This document shows, one piece after another, positions 14,742 through 22,937 of a DNA stretch of 40,705 bases; position 1 is the first letter of the stretch, and every line of letters starts with the position of its first letter. The DNA comes from Candidatus Sulfotelmatobacter sp. (GTDB lineage: Bacteria > Acidobacteriota > Terriglobia > Terriglobales > Acidobacteriaceae). Where the stretch lies: positions 1-40,705 of the forward strand of contig JADGNQ010000036.1 in NCBI GenBank assembly GCA_017883385.1, written 5' to 3'. Made by a program: the position numbers and the translations under genes. The notes under the pieces were generated by a model that was given only the letters and a program-made list of their open reading frames with translations, searched no databases and was not told the origin of the DNA.

Positions 14742-15853
14742 CTTCGCCACTTCAAGGTGACTGGGCCTTCCATCGGGTGCTTCATTTCTGCGCCCGAGCA
14801 TTTGGCTTCGAGATGCGCGGCCTTCAATTGGAAGTACCATTTCGCGGGGCGGTCGGCGTCGTCGATCAGCATCAGGTGCGGGTTGTGCTTCAGGCCCTCG
14901 GCTTGCAATTCCATGGTGCGGCGGTCTTGCTCGACGAACTTCGCGAAGACAAACCGCAGCAGGTCGGGGACGAAGGGCACCCAGCGGAACAGGTTCCACG
15001 CGGCGACTACGTCGATGCGGCAATGGTTGCGTGTGATGGGGGTAACCGTGGTCAGGCTGGAGAACCAGTATTTGCCGGCACGAATGGTTTCGGTGCGGAC
15101 GTTGGGCAGGACGAAATCGATGGTGGTGGTGATGGAATCGGCGTCGGCGTAGAGGCGCAGCAGTTTGTAGGGCGCGGAGTTGGAACTCGGCGTGTGCGCG
15201 CTCATGCGAAATCCATTTGGGATGGGCTCGAAGTTTTTCCTCTTCTCGTGAATGCTGTGCTGCGTGCGCCACCACCATGCCTGGTGAACGAAGGGTCCGT
15301 GCGCGGGATCCATTAAGCCGATGATGCCGTGGTCGATGCTGACGGGCATTTCGGCTTGCAGGTAGGCTAGCTTGTATTTGCTGCTGAATTTTTCGATCTG
15401 CGGTGCGGCGTCGGGAGCTTCGGACGGTGGAGCAAAGCCTGCGCCCGGCGGGGCCGGGTCCGGAATGTAAACCCAGATAAAATCGTCCTGTTCTTCACAG
15501 GGATAGCTGCCCGCGTAGATGCGATCGACTTTGAGTTTCTGGCCGGCAGTGAGGGATGGGATCAGCTGGCACTGGCCATTGTGGACATCGAACTTCCAGC
15601 CGTGATATCCGCACTCGAGATTCTCTCCGTCAAATTTGCCGCAGTTGAGGGGCATGCCACGATGCGGGCAGGCATCGCGTAGGGCGAAGGGCTGTCTCTG
15701 GCGGTCGCGGCCGATTACGAGTGGAATCTCCAGTAGCGTGGCCTTGTGCAACTGACTGCGGTGGACGCGATCGGCGGGCAGAGCGCGGTACCAGAAGCCG
15801 GTGAGCATGAGCGAGTCGGGCGCCTGGCGTTGTGGGAGGTCGAGTTCGGGCAT
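14738..15853 (-). CDS. Rieske-type non-heme iron oxygenase
   Basis: A 371-residue oxygenase alpha-subunit-like protein. The Rieske [2Fe-2S] motif is complete: C62-x-H64, 16 residues, C81-x2-H84 (CPHRGMPLNCG ... CGYHGW). The catalytic domain has the iron-binding block SIDHGIIGLMDPAHGPFVHQ near residue 190, with two His and a nearby Asp as in the aromatic-ring and sterol oxygenase group. Such enzymes need a reductase, which is not in the window, and their substrates cannot be told from sequence. The ATG at 15853 lacks a ribosome binding site and the frame stays open 159 bases upstream through repeat DNA; the N-terminal MPELDLPQRQAP fits better as the true start. It is divergent from an MFS transporter that might carry its substrate. 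Confidence 0.88.
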   Translation of the reverse strand: MPELDLPQRQAPDSLMLTGFWYRALPADRVHRSQLHKATLLEIPLVIGRDRQRQPFALRDACPHRGMPLNCGKFDGENLECGYHGWKFDVHNGQCQLIPSLTAGQKLKVDRIYAGSYPCEEQDDFIWVYIPDPAPPGAGFAPPSEAPDAAPQIEKFSSKYKLAYLQAEMPVSIDHGIIGLMDPAHGPFVHQAWWWRTQHSIHEKRKNFEPIPNGFRMSAHTPSSNSAPYKLLRLYADADSITTTIDFVLPNVRTETIRAGKYWFSSLTTVTPITRNHCRIDVVAAWNLFRWVPFVPDLLRFVFAKFVEQDRRTMELQAEGLKHNPHLMLIDDADRPAKWYFQLKAAHLEAKCSGAEMKHPMEGPVTLKWRS

Positions 15854-15860
15854 GTCAAAA

Positions 15861-15967
15861 ATTGTTGATTGCTGATTTCTGATTGCTGATTGAGAGCTTA
15901 TGCTAGCATCCGCAGAACTCTGTGTGCAGGAAGAAAGATAACCACAGAGGACACTGAGTACACAGAG
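15861..15967. repeat. Fold-back repeats between Rieske and MFS genes
   Basis: GATTGCTGATT occurs twice (15867-15877 and 15881-15891). Then CTCTGTGT (15918-15925) faces ACACAGAG (15960-15967) around AACCACAGAGGACAC, related to the repeat at 11072. The divergent promoters must lie in or next to these repeats. Confidence 0.6.
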
Positions 15968-15994
15968 GAAGAACAATAGGCTCAGATTAGCGAC

Positions 15995-17224
15995 ATGGAA
16001 TTTCTCGGGCACTTTCGGCGATTGACTTCGGTGCAGCGGAATACGTTTATCGCCTGTTTCTTAGGCTGGGCGCTGGACGCGTTTGATTTCTTCATTCTCA
16101 TATTTTGCGTCAGCGCGCTAGCCACTCAGTTTCAGGCGAAGGTTTCGGCAATCTCAGAGGCGATTTTTCTGACGCTGGCGATGCGCCCGGTGGGGGCCTT
16201 CCTGTTTGGGCTGATGGCGGACCGGTTCGGACGCCGGCCTACACTGATGGTCGACATCATTGCTTATTCCGTGTTTGAGCTGGCCTCGGCGTTCGCTCCG
16301 TCGTTGAAAATCTTCCTCATCATGCGGGCATTCTTCGGAATCGCCATGGGCGGCGAGTGGGGCGTGGGTGCGGCGCTGGCGTTTGAAACACTGCCGGCCG
16401 AGGGACGCGGATTTTTCTCAGGGCTGCTGCAAGAGGGATATGTAGTGGGATATTTCATGGCGGCGTTGGTTTACGGGACGCTGTTCCCTATCTTCGGGTG
16501 GCGTGGCATGTTCGTCATTGGCGCGTTGCCGGCGTTTCTGGTCATCTACATTCGCACCAAGGTGGACGAATCGCCGGCGTGGCTGCAGGGGCGGGTGTCG
16601 CGAGAGGCAGGGAGCCATCTCGGGAAAGATATCTTTTCGCACGCCGGCATTTTTCTTTTTCTGGTGGTACTGATGTTCACTTTCAACTCGTTCAGTCACG
16701 GCACGCAGGATCTCTACCCGACATTTCTGCAGAAGAATCTGCAGTTCACACCGAAGACGGTGAGCTTCATCGCCATCGTTTACAACATTGGTGCGCTGCT
16801 GGGAGGAATTTTGTTCGGGACGTGGTCAGAACGAATCGGGCGGCGGCGAGCCATCGTCATCGCGGCACTGCTTGCGATTCCGGTGATTCCGCTGTGGGCA
16901 TATTCGCACTCGGTGCCGATGCTGGCGCTGGGCGGGTTTCTGATGCAATTCATGGTGCAGGGAGCGTGGGGAGTGATTCCGGCACATTTGAACGAACTCT
17001 CGCCGCCCGCGGTGCGAGGAACGCTTCCGGGATTCGCGTACCAGCTGGGAAATCTTCTTTCATCACGCAATTCGGTGATCCAGGCGAAGCTCGTCGAGGG
17101 CCGGTATGGCGGCAGTTTCGCGCCGGTTCTGGCGTGGACCGTGCTGCTGGTGGCGAGTCTGGTGGCGATCGTCACGTGGAGCGGAAGTGAACGCCGAGGG
17201 GCTGACCTGTCGAATACGAAGTAG
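15995..17224 (+). CDS. MFS transporter, sugar-acid/lactate type
   Basis: A 409-residue inner-membrane transporter with 12 predicted helices. The MFS signature LMADRFGRRPTLMVD lies between helices 2 and 3, and its second-half echo GTWSERIGRRRAIV between helices 8 and 9. The opening FIACFLGWALDAFDFFILIF and the block FFGIAMGGEWGVGAALAFE match the SHS/NanT-like group, which carries lactate, sialate or related acids with protons. The precise substrate cannot be read. The N-terminus fits family models at the ATG at 15995, though the binding site is weak. It is divergent from the Rieske oxygenase gene, which suggests but does not prove a joint role in aromatic or acid uptake. Confidence 0.88.
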   Translation: MEFLGHFRRLTSVQRNTFIACFLGWALDAFDFFILIFCVSALATQFQAKVSAISEAIFLTLAMRPVGAFLFGLMADRFGRRPTLMVDIIAYSVFELASAFAPSLKIFLIMRAFFGIAMGGEWGVGAALAFETLPAEGRGFFSGLLQEGYVVGYFMAALVYGTLFPIFGWRGMFVIGALPAFLVIYIRTKVDESPAWLQGRVSREAGSHLGKDIFSHAGIFLFLVVLMFTFNSFSHGTQDLYPTFLQKNLQFTPKTVSFIAIVYNIGALLGGILFGTWSERIGRRRAIVIAALLAIPVIPLWAYSHSVPMLALGGFLMQFMVQGAWGVIPAHLNELSPPAVRGTLPGFAYQLGNLLSSRNSVIQAKLVEGRYGGSFAPVLAWTVLLVASLVAIVTWSGSERRGADLSNTK

Positions 17225-17247
17225 CGGGGCGAATCGATATTCTAGGG

Positions 17248-17267
17248 GTGTGCAAGATTTAGCACAC
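17248..17267 (+). terminator. Hairpin after the MFS gene
   Basis: GTGTGC faces GCACAC with an 8-base AT-rich loop, 24 bases after the stop. The stem is short and no T-run follows. TGCAAGATT is also directly repeated here. Confidence 0.35.
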
Positions 17268-17427
17268 TGCAAGATTGGGGCACGAACGAACGATTGTCAG
17301 GGGAAGAATCCTGTGTTACGGTAGGTAAAATTTCACGCCTTCGTTAATTACATTCCTAGGGCTCCCGAGTGTTGTGGTTTGCGCGAATGCGTGTATCCGA
17401 GGCAGCGCCACTATGAAGGAAATTATG

Positions 17428-17889
17428 ATGGATTCCGTTCCCACCGGTGAATCCGCCGAGAAGGAAAACTTCGCGAACCGCAAACTGATCCGTCCCACCC
17501 TGCAGCGGGTGGAGAATCACGGCAACAATCACACTTCTGCCCCAATGCAGCTGCAAGAACGGCGGGAGCGGCCGGAGAGGCACGACCGCGCAGAGCGTGG
17601 TGACCGCGGCGATCGGGGTGATCGTGCAATGGGGGGAAGTGGCGGCGGTGGCGGCCGGAAGGTTACTCCTCCGGAACAGACGAACGCCGAGAATTTTTAT
17701 TATCAGAAGCAGATGCAATCGCGGACGCCGATGGTCATCGTGCTGCGCGATGGCGAGGAAGTACACGGCATCATCGAGTGGTACGACAAAACCTGCATCA
17801 AGGTGACGCGGGAAAACGGCGAGCCGAACCTGATGATCTACAAGCCGGCGATCAAGTACATGTATAAAGAAGGGGAAAACCAGCGGTAG
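17428..17889 (+). CDS. hfq: Hfq-like RNA chaperone with N-terminal extension
   Basis: A 153-residue Sm-fold protein. The Hfq core lies at the C-terminus, residues about 84-150. Sm1 is [21 protein letters not shown] and Sm2 is [14 protein letters not shown]. Hfq rings pair small RNAs with mRNAs. Two features are unusual. The first ~80 residues form an extra disordered segment, Arg/Asp/Glu-rich ([10 protein letters not shown]) then Gly-rich; classical Hfq carries its tail at the C-terminus. The YKHA signature reads YKPA, losing the conserved His. The start at 17428 has AAGGA seven bases upstream; ATGs at 17425 and 17413 are alternatives. A longer gap with no clear promoter precedes it, and a composite repeat follows. 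Confidence 0.85.
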   Translation: MDSVPTGESAEKENFANRKLIRPTLQRVENHGNNHTSAPMQLQERRERPERHDRAERGDRGDRGDRAMGGSGGGGGRKVTPPEQTNAENFYYQKQMQSRTPMVIVLRDGEEVHGIIEWYDKTCIKVTRENGEPNLMIYKPAIKYMYKEGENQR

Positions 17890-17893
17890 CACT

Positions 17894-17961
17894 GCCCCAC
17901 CCTTCGGCTTCGCTCAGGGCAGGCTTTCTCGCGCAAAGAACGCGCGAGAAATGGGGCACCC
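17894..17961. repeat. AAAGAAC-loop hairpin, copy 5 (composite)
   Basis: The left module GCCCCACCCTTCGGC ... CAGGGCAGGC (17894-17924) is followed by stem TTCTCGCGC / GCGCGAGAA with loop AAAGAAC (17935-17941) and the constant tail ATGGGGCACCC. It lies between hfq and the GH127 gene. Confidence 0.85.
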
Positions 17962-18004
17962 AGTGTCCGCTTCGCTCAGTTCACTTCTAGAAATGGGAGG
18001 ACAG

Positions 18005-19834
18005 ATGTCTTCCTTGCGATCAGTCTCCCGAAGAAGGTTTCTCCAGTCGGCGACGCTCGCGTCAGCCGCGAGTCTGATTCCCGGATTGCGAAGGCCGGCT
18101 CTGGCCCTCGCCTCTGGTCCGCTTGAATCCAGTCCACTCGAAGAATTCAGCTACGGCGATATCGCTCTCAACAGCGCGCTCCACGAGCAGCAGCTGCAAC
18201 AGACGCATGCCGTGCTGATGGAGTTGAGCGAAGACAGTCTGCTCAAACCCTTTCGGCAGATGATTGGACAGCCGGCGCCGGGCAAGGAGTTGGGCGGCTG
18301 GTACAACTACGATCCAAACTACGACTGGCACACGTTTGAGGCAGGATTCGCGCCGGCGGCGACGTTTGGGCAATGGGTGTCGGCGCTGGCACGGGTGTAT
18401 GCGATCACGGGCTCGCAGGCGGCACGCGAGAAAGTGCTGCGGCTGAACCGGCTTTACGCGCAGGTCATCGACGGGAAGTTTTACGAGAACAATCGCTTCC
18501 CTGCTTACTGTTACGACAAGCTGGTGTGCGGGCTGATCGATTCGCATAAGTATGTCGGAGATCCGGATGCGTTCGCGATTCTGCAAAAGACTACTGATGC
18601 GGCGATCCCGCACCTGCCGGGTAAGGCGATTGTGCATGGACAAAGCTGGCGGCCGGGCAAGGACGAGTCTTATACCTGGGACGAGTCGTACACCATGCCG
18701 GAGAATCTGTTTCTGGCGTACCAGCGCGGGGCGGGAGAGCGGTATCGTGCGATGGGCGTTCAGTATTTGAATGATGTGATTTTCGACCGGCTGGCGGCTG
18801 CACAAAATGATCTGGCGGGGCGGCATGCTTACAGTCACGTGAACTCGCTGTGTTCCGCGATGCAGGCTTATCTCACGGTGGGAAGCGAGAAGCATCTGCG
18901 GGCGGCGAAGAACGGGTTTGACATGCTGGCGGCGCAGAGTTTCGCCACGGGAGGTTGGGGTCCGGATGAGACGTTGCGCGCAACCGGCAGCGCTGACGTG
19001 TACGACAGTCTCAGCAAGACGCACAGCAGTTTTGAAACTCCCTGCGGTTCCTACGCGCACTTCAAGTTGACACGCTATCTGCTGCGGGTGACGCGCGATC
19101 CACGCTATGGCGACAGCATGGAGCGGATGATGTACAACACCATCCTGGGGGCGAAGCCGCTCGAAGCCGACGGGCGGACGTTTTACTACGCGGACTGCAA
19201 CTTCAAAGGGCGCAAAGTGTATTCGTCGCACGGCTGGCCCTGCTGCTCGGGGACGCATCCGCAAGTGGCGGCCGATTACCGGATCAACACGTACTTCCGC
19301 GATGCGCGCGGAGTGTATGTGAATCTCTACATTCCTTCGACGTTGAAGTGGACGCAGAACGGGGCGCAGGTTGTGCTGACTCAGAAGAGCGAGTATCCCT
19401 ATGATGCGCACGTGCAGTTTGAGGTGAAGGTTTCGAAGTCGGAGGAGTTCGCGGTGAATCTGCGAATTCCGGCGTGGGCGGAGAAGGCTTCGGTTTCCGT
19501 CAACGGCAAACGTGAGGCGGCGAACGCGGGGACCTTTGCGCAGGTGCAGCGGCAGTGGAAAACTGGCGACCGCATTGACGTTGAGCTTCCTCTGACAACG
19601 CGGCTGGAGGCTATTGACCCAGCGCATGCAGATACCGTGGCGTTGCTGATGGGGCCGCTGGTGCTGTTTGCCGTCACTGACAGCGAGCCCAAGGTGACTC
19701 GGGCGCAGTTGCTGGCGGCGAAGAGAACGGGTGGGCAGAACTGGCAAATGCAGACGGCCAGCGGACCGGTGAAGATGCTGCCTTTCACGGCGATTGCGGA
19801 CGAGCAGTATACGACGTATTTGCGGGTTACGTAG
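18005..19834 (+). CDS. Tat-exported GH127 (DUF1680) glycosidase
   Basis: A 609-residue exported enzyme of the GH127 family, whose studied members are retaining beta-L-arabinofuranosidases acting on plant arabinan or hydroxyproline-linked arabinose. A Tat signal is clear: SRRRFLQ followed by a hydrophobic stretch (SATLASAASLIPG). The zinc/nucleophile residues are recognisable: E344 and C347 in ETPCGSYAHF, and C413-C414 in WPCCSGTHPQ. These correspond to the Glu-x-Cys and Cys-Cys of Bifidobacterium HypBA1, with one extra residue in the first motif. The C-terminal half is beta-rich (NLRIPAWAEKASVSVNGK). GGGAGGA places the start at 18005; an earlier in-frame ATG at 17951 lies in repeat DNA. A plant-polymer-degrading role is likely; the substrate is uncertain. 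Confidence 0.9.
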   Translation: MSSLRSVSRRRFLQSATLASAASLIPGLRRPALALASGPLESSPLEEFSYGDIALNSALHEQQLQQTHAVLMELSEDSLLKPFRQMIGQPAPGKELGGWYNYDPNYDWHTFEAGFAPAATFGQWVSALARVYAITGSQAAREKVLRLNRLYAQVIDGKFYENNRFPAYCYDKLVCGLIDSHKYVGDPDAFAILQKTTDAAIPHLPGKAIVHGQSWRPGKDESYTWDESYTMPENLFLAYQRGAGERYRAMGVQYLNDVIFDRLAAAQNDLAGRHAYSHVNSLCSAMQAYLTVGSEKHLRAAKNGFDMLAAQSFATGGWGPDETLRATGSADVYDSLSKTHSSFETPCGSYAHFKLTRYLLRVTRDPRYGDSMERMMYNTILGAKPLEADGRTFYYADCNFKGRKVYSSHGWPCCSGTHPQVAADYRINTYFRDARGVYVNLYIPSTLKWTQNGAQVVLTQKSEYPYDAHVQFEVKVSKSEEFAVNLRIPAWAEKASVSVNGKREAANAGTFAQVQRQWKTGDRIDVELPLTTRLEAIDPAHADTVALLMGPLVLFAVTDSEPKVTRAQLLAAKRTGGQNWQMQTASGPVKMLPFTAIADEQYTTYLRVT

Positions 19835-19915
19835 AGCGCAAAGAACGATCATCGCTATTTTGGCTGAGATGGGTGCCGTCCCTAGCGGGACTCGGTTCCG
19901 TCTTCGACTATCCTA

Positions 19916-19935
19916 CCCGGCACTTCCGTGCCGGG
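19916..19935. repeat. CCCGGCAC hairpin repeat
   Basis: CCCGGCAC / GTGCCGGG with a TTCC loop, a perfect 8-bp stem in the 247-base gap between the convergent GH127 and dcd genes. The rest of the gap (19936-20081) holds CGCTTCGCGG-type small palindromes and AAGGCTGACGGCTGATAGCT, but no gene. Confidence 0.6.
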
Positions 19936-20081
19936 CTATCACATGCCGCCGCTTCGCGGCTGGAGTTCGGCGGGCTCGCCTCGCCTTGCTCGCGGAAGAT
20001 CTAGTTCTCACGCAGCTACTTCCAACCCCACTTCGAGACCCCAGGCGCGAACTGAAGGCTGACGGCTGATAGCTAGCACTT

Positions 20082-20633
20082 TCAGAGTTTCGGCAGCACG
20101 ATTCCCTGCTGCGACTGGTATTTGCCTTTGCGGTCGGCGTAGCTGGTCTCGCACATTTCGTCGGACTCGAAGAAGAGGATCTGGCACAGGCCTTCGTTGG
20201 CGTAGATGCGCGCCGGTAACGGCGTCGTGTTGGAAATTTCGAGAGTGACGAAGCCTTCCCATTCGGGCTCGAATGGCGTGACGTTAACGATGATGCCGCA
20301 GCGGGCGTAGGTGCTCTTGCCGACGCAGATGGTCAGCACGCTGCGTGGAATCTTGAAGTATTCAACCGAGCGCGCCAGGGCAAACGAATTGGGAGGAATG
20401 AGGCAGATGTCGGTTTGCATGGTAACGAAAGACTTCTCGTCGAAGTGCTTGGGGTCGACGATGGTGGAGTTAACATTGGTGAAAATTTTGAACTCGTCGG
20501 CCACGCGCAAGTCATAGCCGTAGGAGGACAGGCCATAAGAGATCACGCCTTCGCGCACCTGCTTCTCGGAGAATGGGTTAATCATTTCGTGTTCCCGGGA
20601 CATCTTGCGGATCCAGCGGTCACTCTTCAGCAT
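20082..20633 (-). CDS. dcd: dCTP deaminase
   Basis: A 183-residue cytoplasmic enzyme converting dCTP to dUTP and ammonia, feeding dTMP synthesis. Family blocks in order: [13 protein letters not shown] (36-48), the [18 protein letters not shown] stretch, [19 protein letters not shown], and the catalytic glutamate E132 in [19 protein letters not shown]. The C-terminal [10 protein letters not shown] is the usual nucleotide-closing tail. The length is normal. Some homologues also have dUTPase activity; the sequence does not decide between the two. The start ATG at 20633 begins [11 protein letters not shown], as in many family members. The gene is divergent from the HU gene, with repeat DNA in between. 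Confidence 0.94.
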   Translation of the reverse strand: MLKSDRWIRKMSREHEMINPFSEKQVREGVISYGLSSYGYDLRVADEFKIFTNVNSTIVDPKHFDEKSFVTMQTDICLIPPNSFALARSVEYFKIPRSVLTICVGKSTYARCGIIVNVTPFEPEWEGFVTLEISNTTPLPARIYANEGLCQILFFESDEMCETSYADRKGKYQSQQGIVLPKL

Positions 20634-20648
20634 GGAACTCCCTTTAGG

Positions 20649-20760
20649 AATTGAGTCAGTGAATCATTTGTGATTGAGTCATTGAAAGGCAATTGAGCAC
20701 TGGCCGAACTCGCGCTGCGAGAGAAATCACTCAATGACCCGATGGCTGAATCACACAATC
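20649..20760. repeat. ATTGAGTCATTG fold-back repeat
   Basis: Multiple variants of TTGAGTCA/TCATTGA and, facing them, TCACTCAATGAC ... CTGAATCAC, spanning most of the dcd/HU gap. GTCATTGA (20678 on) pairs with TCAATGAC (20731 on). A low-complexity fold-back related in style to those at 28892 and 38541. Confidence 0.55.
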
Positions 20761-20803
20761 TCGTTGGCTGGGTGCCTGTCAGTTTACGGGATTGATGCTC
20801 CCG

Positions 20804-20832
20804 TTGACAATCTGACTTATCTCCCTTAGCAT
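20804..20832 (+). promoter_or_regulatory. Promoter of the HU gene
   Basis: A perfect -35 TTGACA (20804-20809), a 17-base spacer and TAGCAT (20827-20832) as -10, 46 bases before the GTG start. Confidence 0.6.
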
Positions 20833-20877
20833 CAATAACTTGAAGCATCATCTTGACCCTGCACGCGGGAGCCACCT

Positions 20878-21147
20878 GTGATCAAGCTCGACATCATCAA
20901 CGAAGTGGTGGCCAAGACCGGCATCACCAAGACCAAGGCCGAGCTGGCCGTGGAGACCGTCTTCGAGAGCATGAAGAAGGCGCTGGCCGGCGGCAATCGC
21001 ATTGAACTGCGGGGATTTGGCGTGTTCAACGTGCGCCCGCGCAAGACCGGAATCGGGCGCAACCCGCGCACCGGAGCCGAAGTGTCCATTCCGCCAGGAA
21101 GGGCCGTGCGGTTTAAGCCGGGGAAAGAATTGCAGTCGATTGATTAG
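20878..21147 (+). CDS. hup: HU family nucleoid protein
   Basis: An 89-residue HU/IHF-type protein that bends and compacts DNA as a dimer. The N-terminal helices (MIKLDIINEVVAKTGITKTK) are followed by the conserved GFGVFNVRPRKTGIGRNPRTG arm with the intercalating Pro region and the closing VRFKPGKELQ. The start codon is GTG, preceded by GGGAG at a normal distance, with a sound promoter upstream. Whether it acts as an HU homodimer or IHF subunit cannot be told; a single-gene arrangement favours HU. Confidence 0.93.
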   Translation: MIKLDIINEVVAKTGITKTKAELAVETVFESMKKALAGGNRIELRGFGVFNVRPRKTGIGRNPRTGAEVSIPPGRAVRFKPGKELQSID

Positions 21148-21549
21148 GGCGCTCGCAGAGCTGAGCGCGGAATCCTTTCAGAATTGAGCTACCGCAAATA
21201 GCTGTCCCTTGCCTGCGCGGTCCGTTCATCGCGATTCTTCTGTCGTGCTCATGTTTCCTAATGATCGGCGCTGGCGATTTGCTTGAACGCGTTGCGCGAC
21301 TTACGGCACGAGTAAAAGAGGCTGCGGAAGAAGGCGCATTCCGAGTGGGCAGCGCCTAAAGGCGTGATTGATTCGCCAGCATTTACGCTATGCCTGAAGG
21401 CATAGCCTGATACGAATCGTGCGTTTTTCCGTGACCTCTAAAGCTCGTGCCCTTCTCGGCCGTGCACGATTCCAGACTTTTTCCGCAGCCTCTGAAGTGT
21501 GGTGCCGTCGAGGTCCCAGTGCAACAAGGGCACCGGCCACGCTATAGGG
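21148..21549. other. 402-base gap with two hairpin repeats
   Basis: No gene seen. CGCCTAAAGGCG (about 21354-21365) and the perfect hairpin GCTATGCC-TGAA-GGCATAGC (21387-21406) are the only clear structures; the rest holds nothing I can name. The gap lies between the convergent HU and FemAB/GNAT-like genes. Confidence 0.55.
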
Positions 21550-22644
21550 CTAGGGCTTCAGGCAGGTAACAATTTTCCGCAATGTTGGCCGTAGGCGCTT
21601 GGCTATGGGAAAGACCAGCTTCATCCACAGGCGGAACCAATCCTGTTTCAACACAACCGTCAGCGGGGCGGGGTAGCTTACAGGATGCTGGCAGAACTGC
21701 TGCTTGAATCGCGCCAGGGAACCCGGCCCGGGACCCAGGTTGTAGCGGCGCGCGCCCAGGCGATACATATTGCGCATAGAGTGCCAGTGCAGAAACGCGG
21801 CCGACTGCCTGTGCTCGGCATCGAAGGCGGCCAGTTGACAGTGCGCCGTAGTGCGATCGCGGAACACCAAGGTGCTGCCAACCAACTTGCCGTGCAGAAG
21901 CACCGAATACAAGCGGACACAATTGTGAGCCTGGGCCAGGCGCATGGCCTCCATGTAAACGGATAGGGGACGCTCGAGACGGAAGTGCTTGCGGTGGGAG
22001 CAGTCCCGATAAAGAGGCCACGCTTTCGCCAGCGCCTCTGGCGAATCGTCGGAGCGAAATTCGTACCCTAGTTCAGTGGCGCGGCGAATCTTGCGGCGCG
22101 CCTCGCGGTCGAGGGTGGCCAGCGTGTCTTCGTCGGCGTCGTACTGCTCGACGATGTAGTCCGGGCAGAGGACCGGGTAATCCAGGAAGTAGGGGAACGC
22201 GTCGAAATCCTCGGCATGGCCGGCGGCTGCAAGCTGAGTCAGGATCTGCGGGTCGGAGTGGGTGAAGCGGATGAAGATGTATCCGTGCGAGCGCGCCCAA
22301 TCGAACAACCCGGTAATTGCAGCCTGGGGAAACTCGATTTCTTGGTAGAGGCGAGCCGGTCCGCGAAAAACCAGACCAATCTTGGCCGGGCCGAAACCGA
22401 TAGTGAGAATGCAGACATACGTGAGTGGATGGTTCTGCGTGCCCCATACCAGGTAACGTGGCGTGAGCCAGAGCGGACGATTCGGCTCATTCCAGAATGG
22501 ATACTGATAGAGCGACGTAGCTGTGCCCAGCAGAATGTTGTTCCAGATGGAAAGATCGTGCGGGCGCACTTCGAACCACGCCGCAGGAATCGTCGCAGGC
22601 GACGGCCGGACCTCGATGTCAGGGATCGGGGCAACCAAACTCAT
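21550..22644 (-). CDS. FemAB/GNAT-like acyltransferase
   Basis: A 364-residue cytoplasmic protein with two GNAT-like halves, as in the FemAB/CelD group (Acetyltransf_6). The C-terminal half is the clear part: TLDREARRKIRRATELGYEF, the RLYSVLLHGKLVGSTLVFRD strands, and AAFLHWHSMRNMYRLGARRYNLGPGPGSLARFKQQF. The last is the family's closing block. Members transfer amino acids or acyl groups to peptidoglycan precursors, exopolysaccharide or lipids; the substrate here is unknown. No polysaccharide locus is adjacent. The first ~25 residues are rich in Pro and poorly conserved. Start at 22644 is the first ATG in frame with no strong binding site. A hairpin 156 bases upstream separates it from the divergent M50 gene. 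Confidence 0.8.
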   Translation of the reverse strand: MSLVAPIPDIEVRPSPATIPAAWFEVRPHDLSIWNNILLGTATSLYQYPFWNEPNRPLWLTPRYLVWGTQNHPLTYVCILTIGFGPAKIGLVFRGPARLYQEIEFPQAAITGLFDWARSHGYIFIRFTHSDPQILTQLAAAGHAEDFDAFPYFLDYPVLCPDYIVEQYDADEDTLATLDREARRKIRRATELGYEFRSDDSPEALAKAWPLYRDCSHRKHFRLERPLSVYMEAMRLAQAHNCVRLYSVLLHGKLVGSTLVFRDRTTAHCQLAAFDAEHRQSAAFLHWHSMRNMYRLGARRYNLGPGPGSLARFKQQFCQHPVSYPAPLTVVLKQDWFRLWMKLVFPIAKRLRPTLRKIVTCLKP

Positions 22645-22799
22645 GCAGGGAACCAGTTTTCGGGGGAGAAGATTTGTCGCCGAGCAGGCGACTTACGGCA
22701 TCAGGGTTCTGGCACATCCGGATATGTGCAAACAGGGCCCGGAGCGCCACCTCTGATGCAGTTGGCAACATATTAGGCCTTCCTGCGGCAGCTCAAAAT

Positions 22800-22827
22800 G
22801 GCACTTTCGTAATAGCCCGAAAGTGCC
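22800..22827. repeat. GGCACTTTCG inverted repeat
   Basis: A perfect 10-bp inverted repeat GGCACTTTCG / CGAAAGTGCC with an 8-base loop, in the divergent gap between the FemAB-like and M50 genes. No T-run. It could be an operator shared by both genes or a dispersed hairpin. Confidence 0.5.
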
Positions 22828-22937
22828 AAGCCAAAAGGCTCTGCCACCGACAGGGGTGTCGCCACCCCGTGTTTTCTCCGCTCGTAGTAGCATCAAAGAG
22901 CGGGCTCGGAATTCACGTCCTGGGCCGAAGAATCGCA

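Noticed and set aside
18062-19852. A 596-codon open frame antisense to the GH127 gene
   Set aside because: It is Arg/His-rich without any recognisable fold and mirrors the GC-rich codon pattern of the real gene on the plus strand.
22674-22937. Upstream extension of the M50 protease
   Set aside because: The 88 extra codons cover a 10-bp inverted repeat and have no conserved residues.
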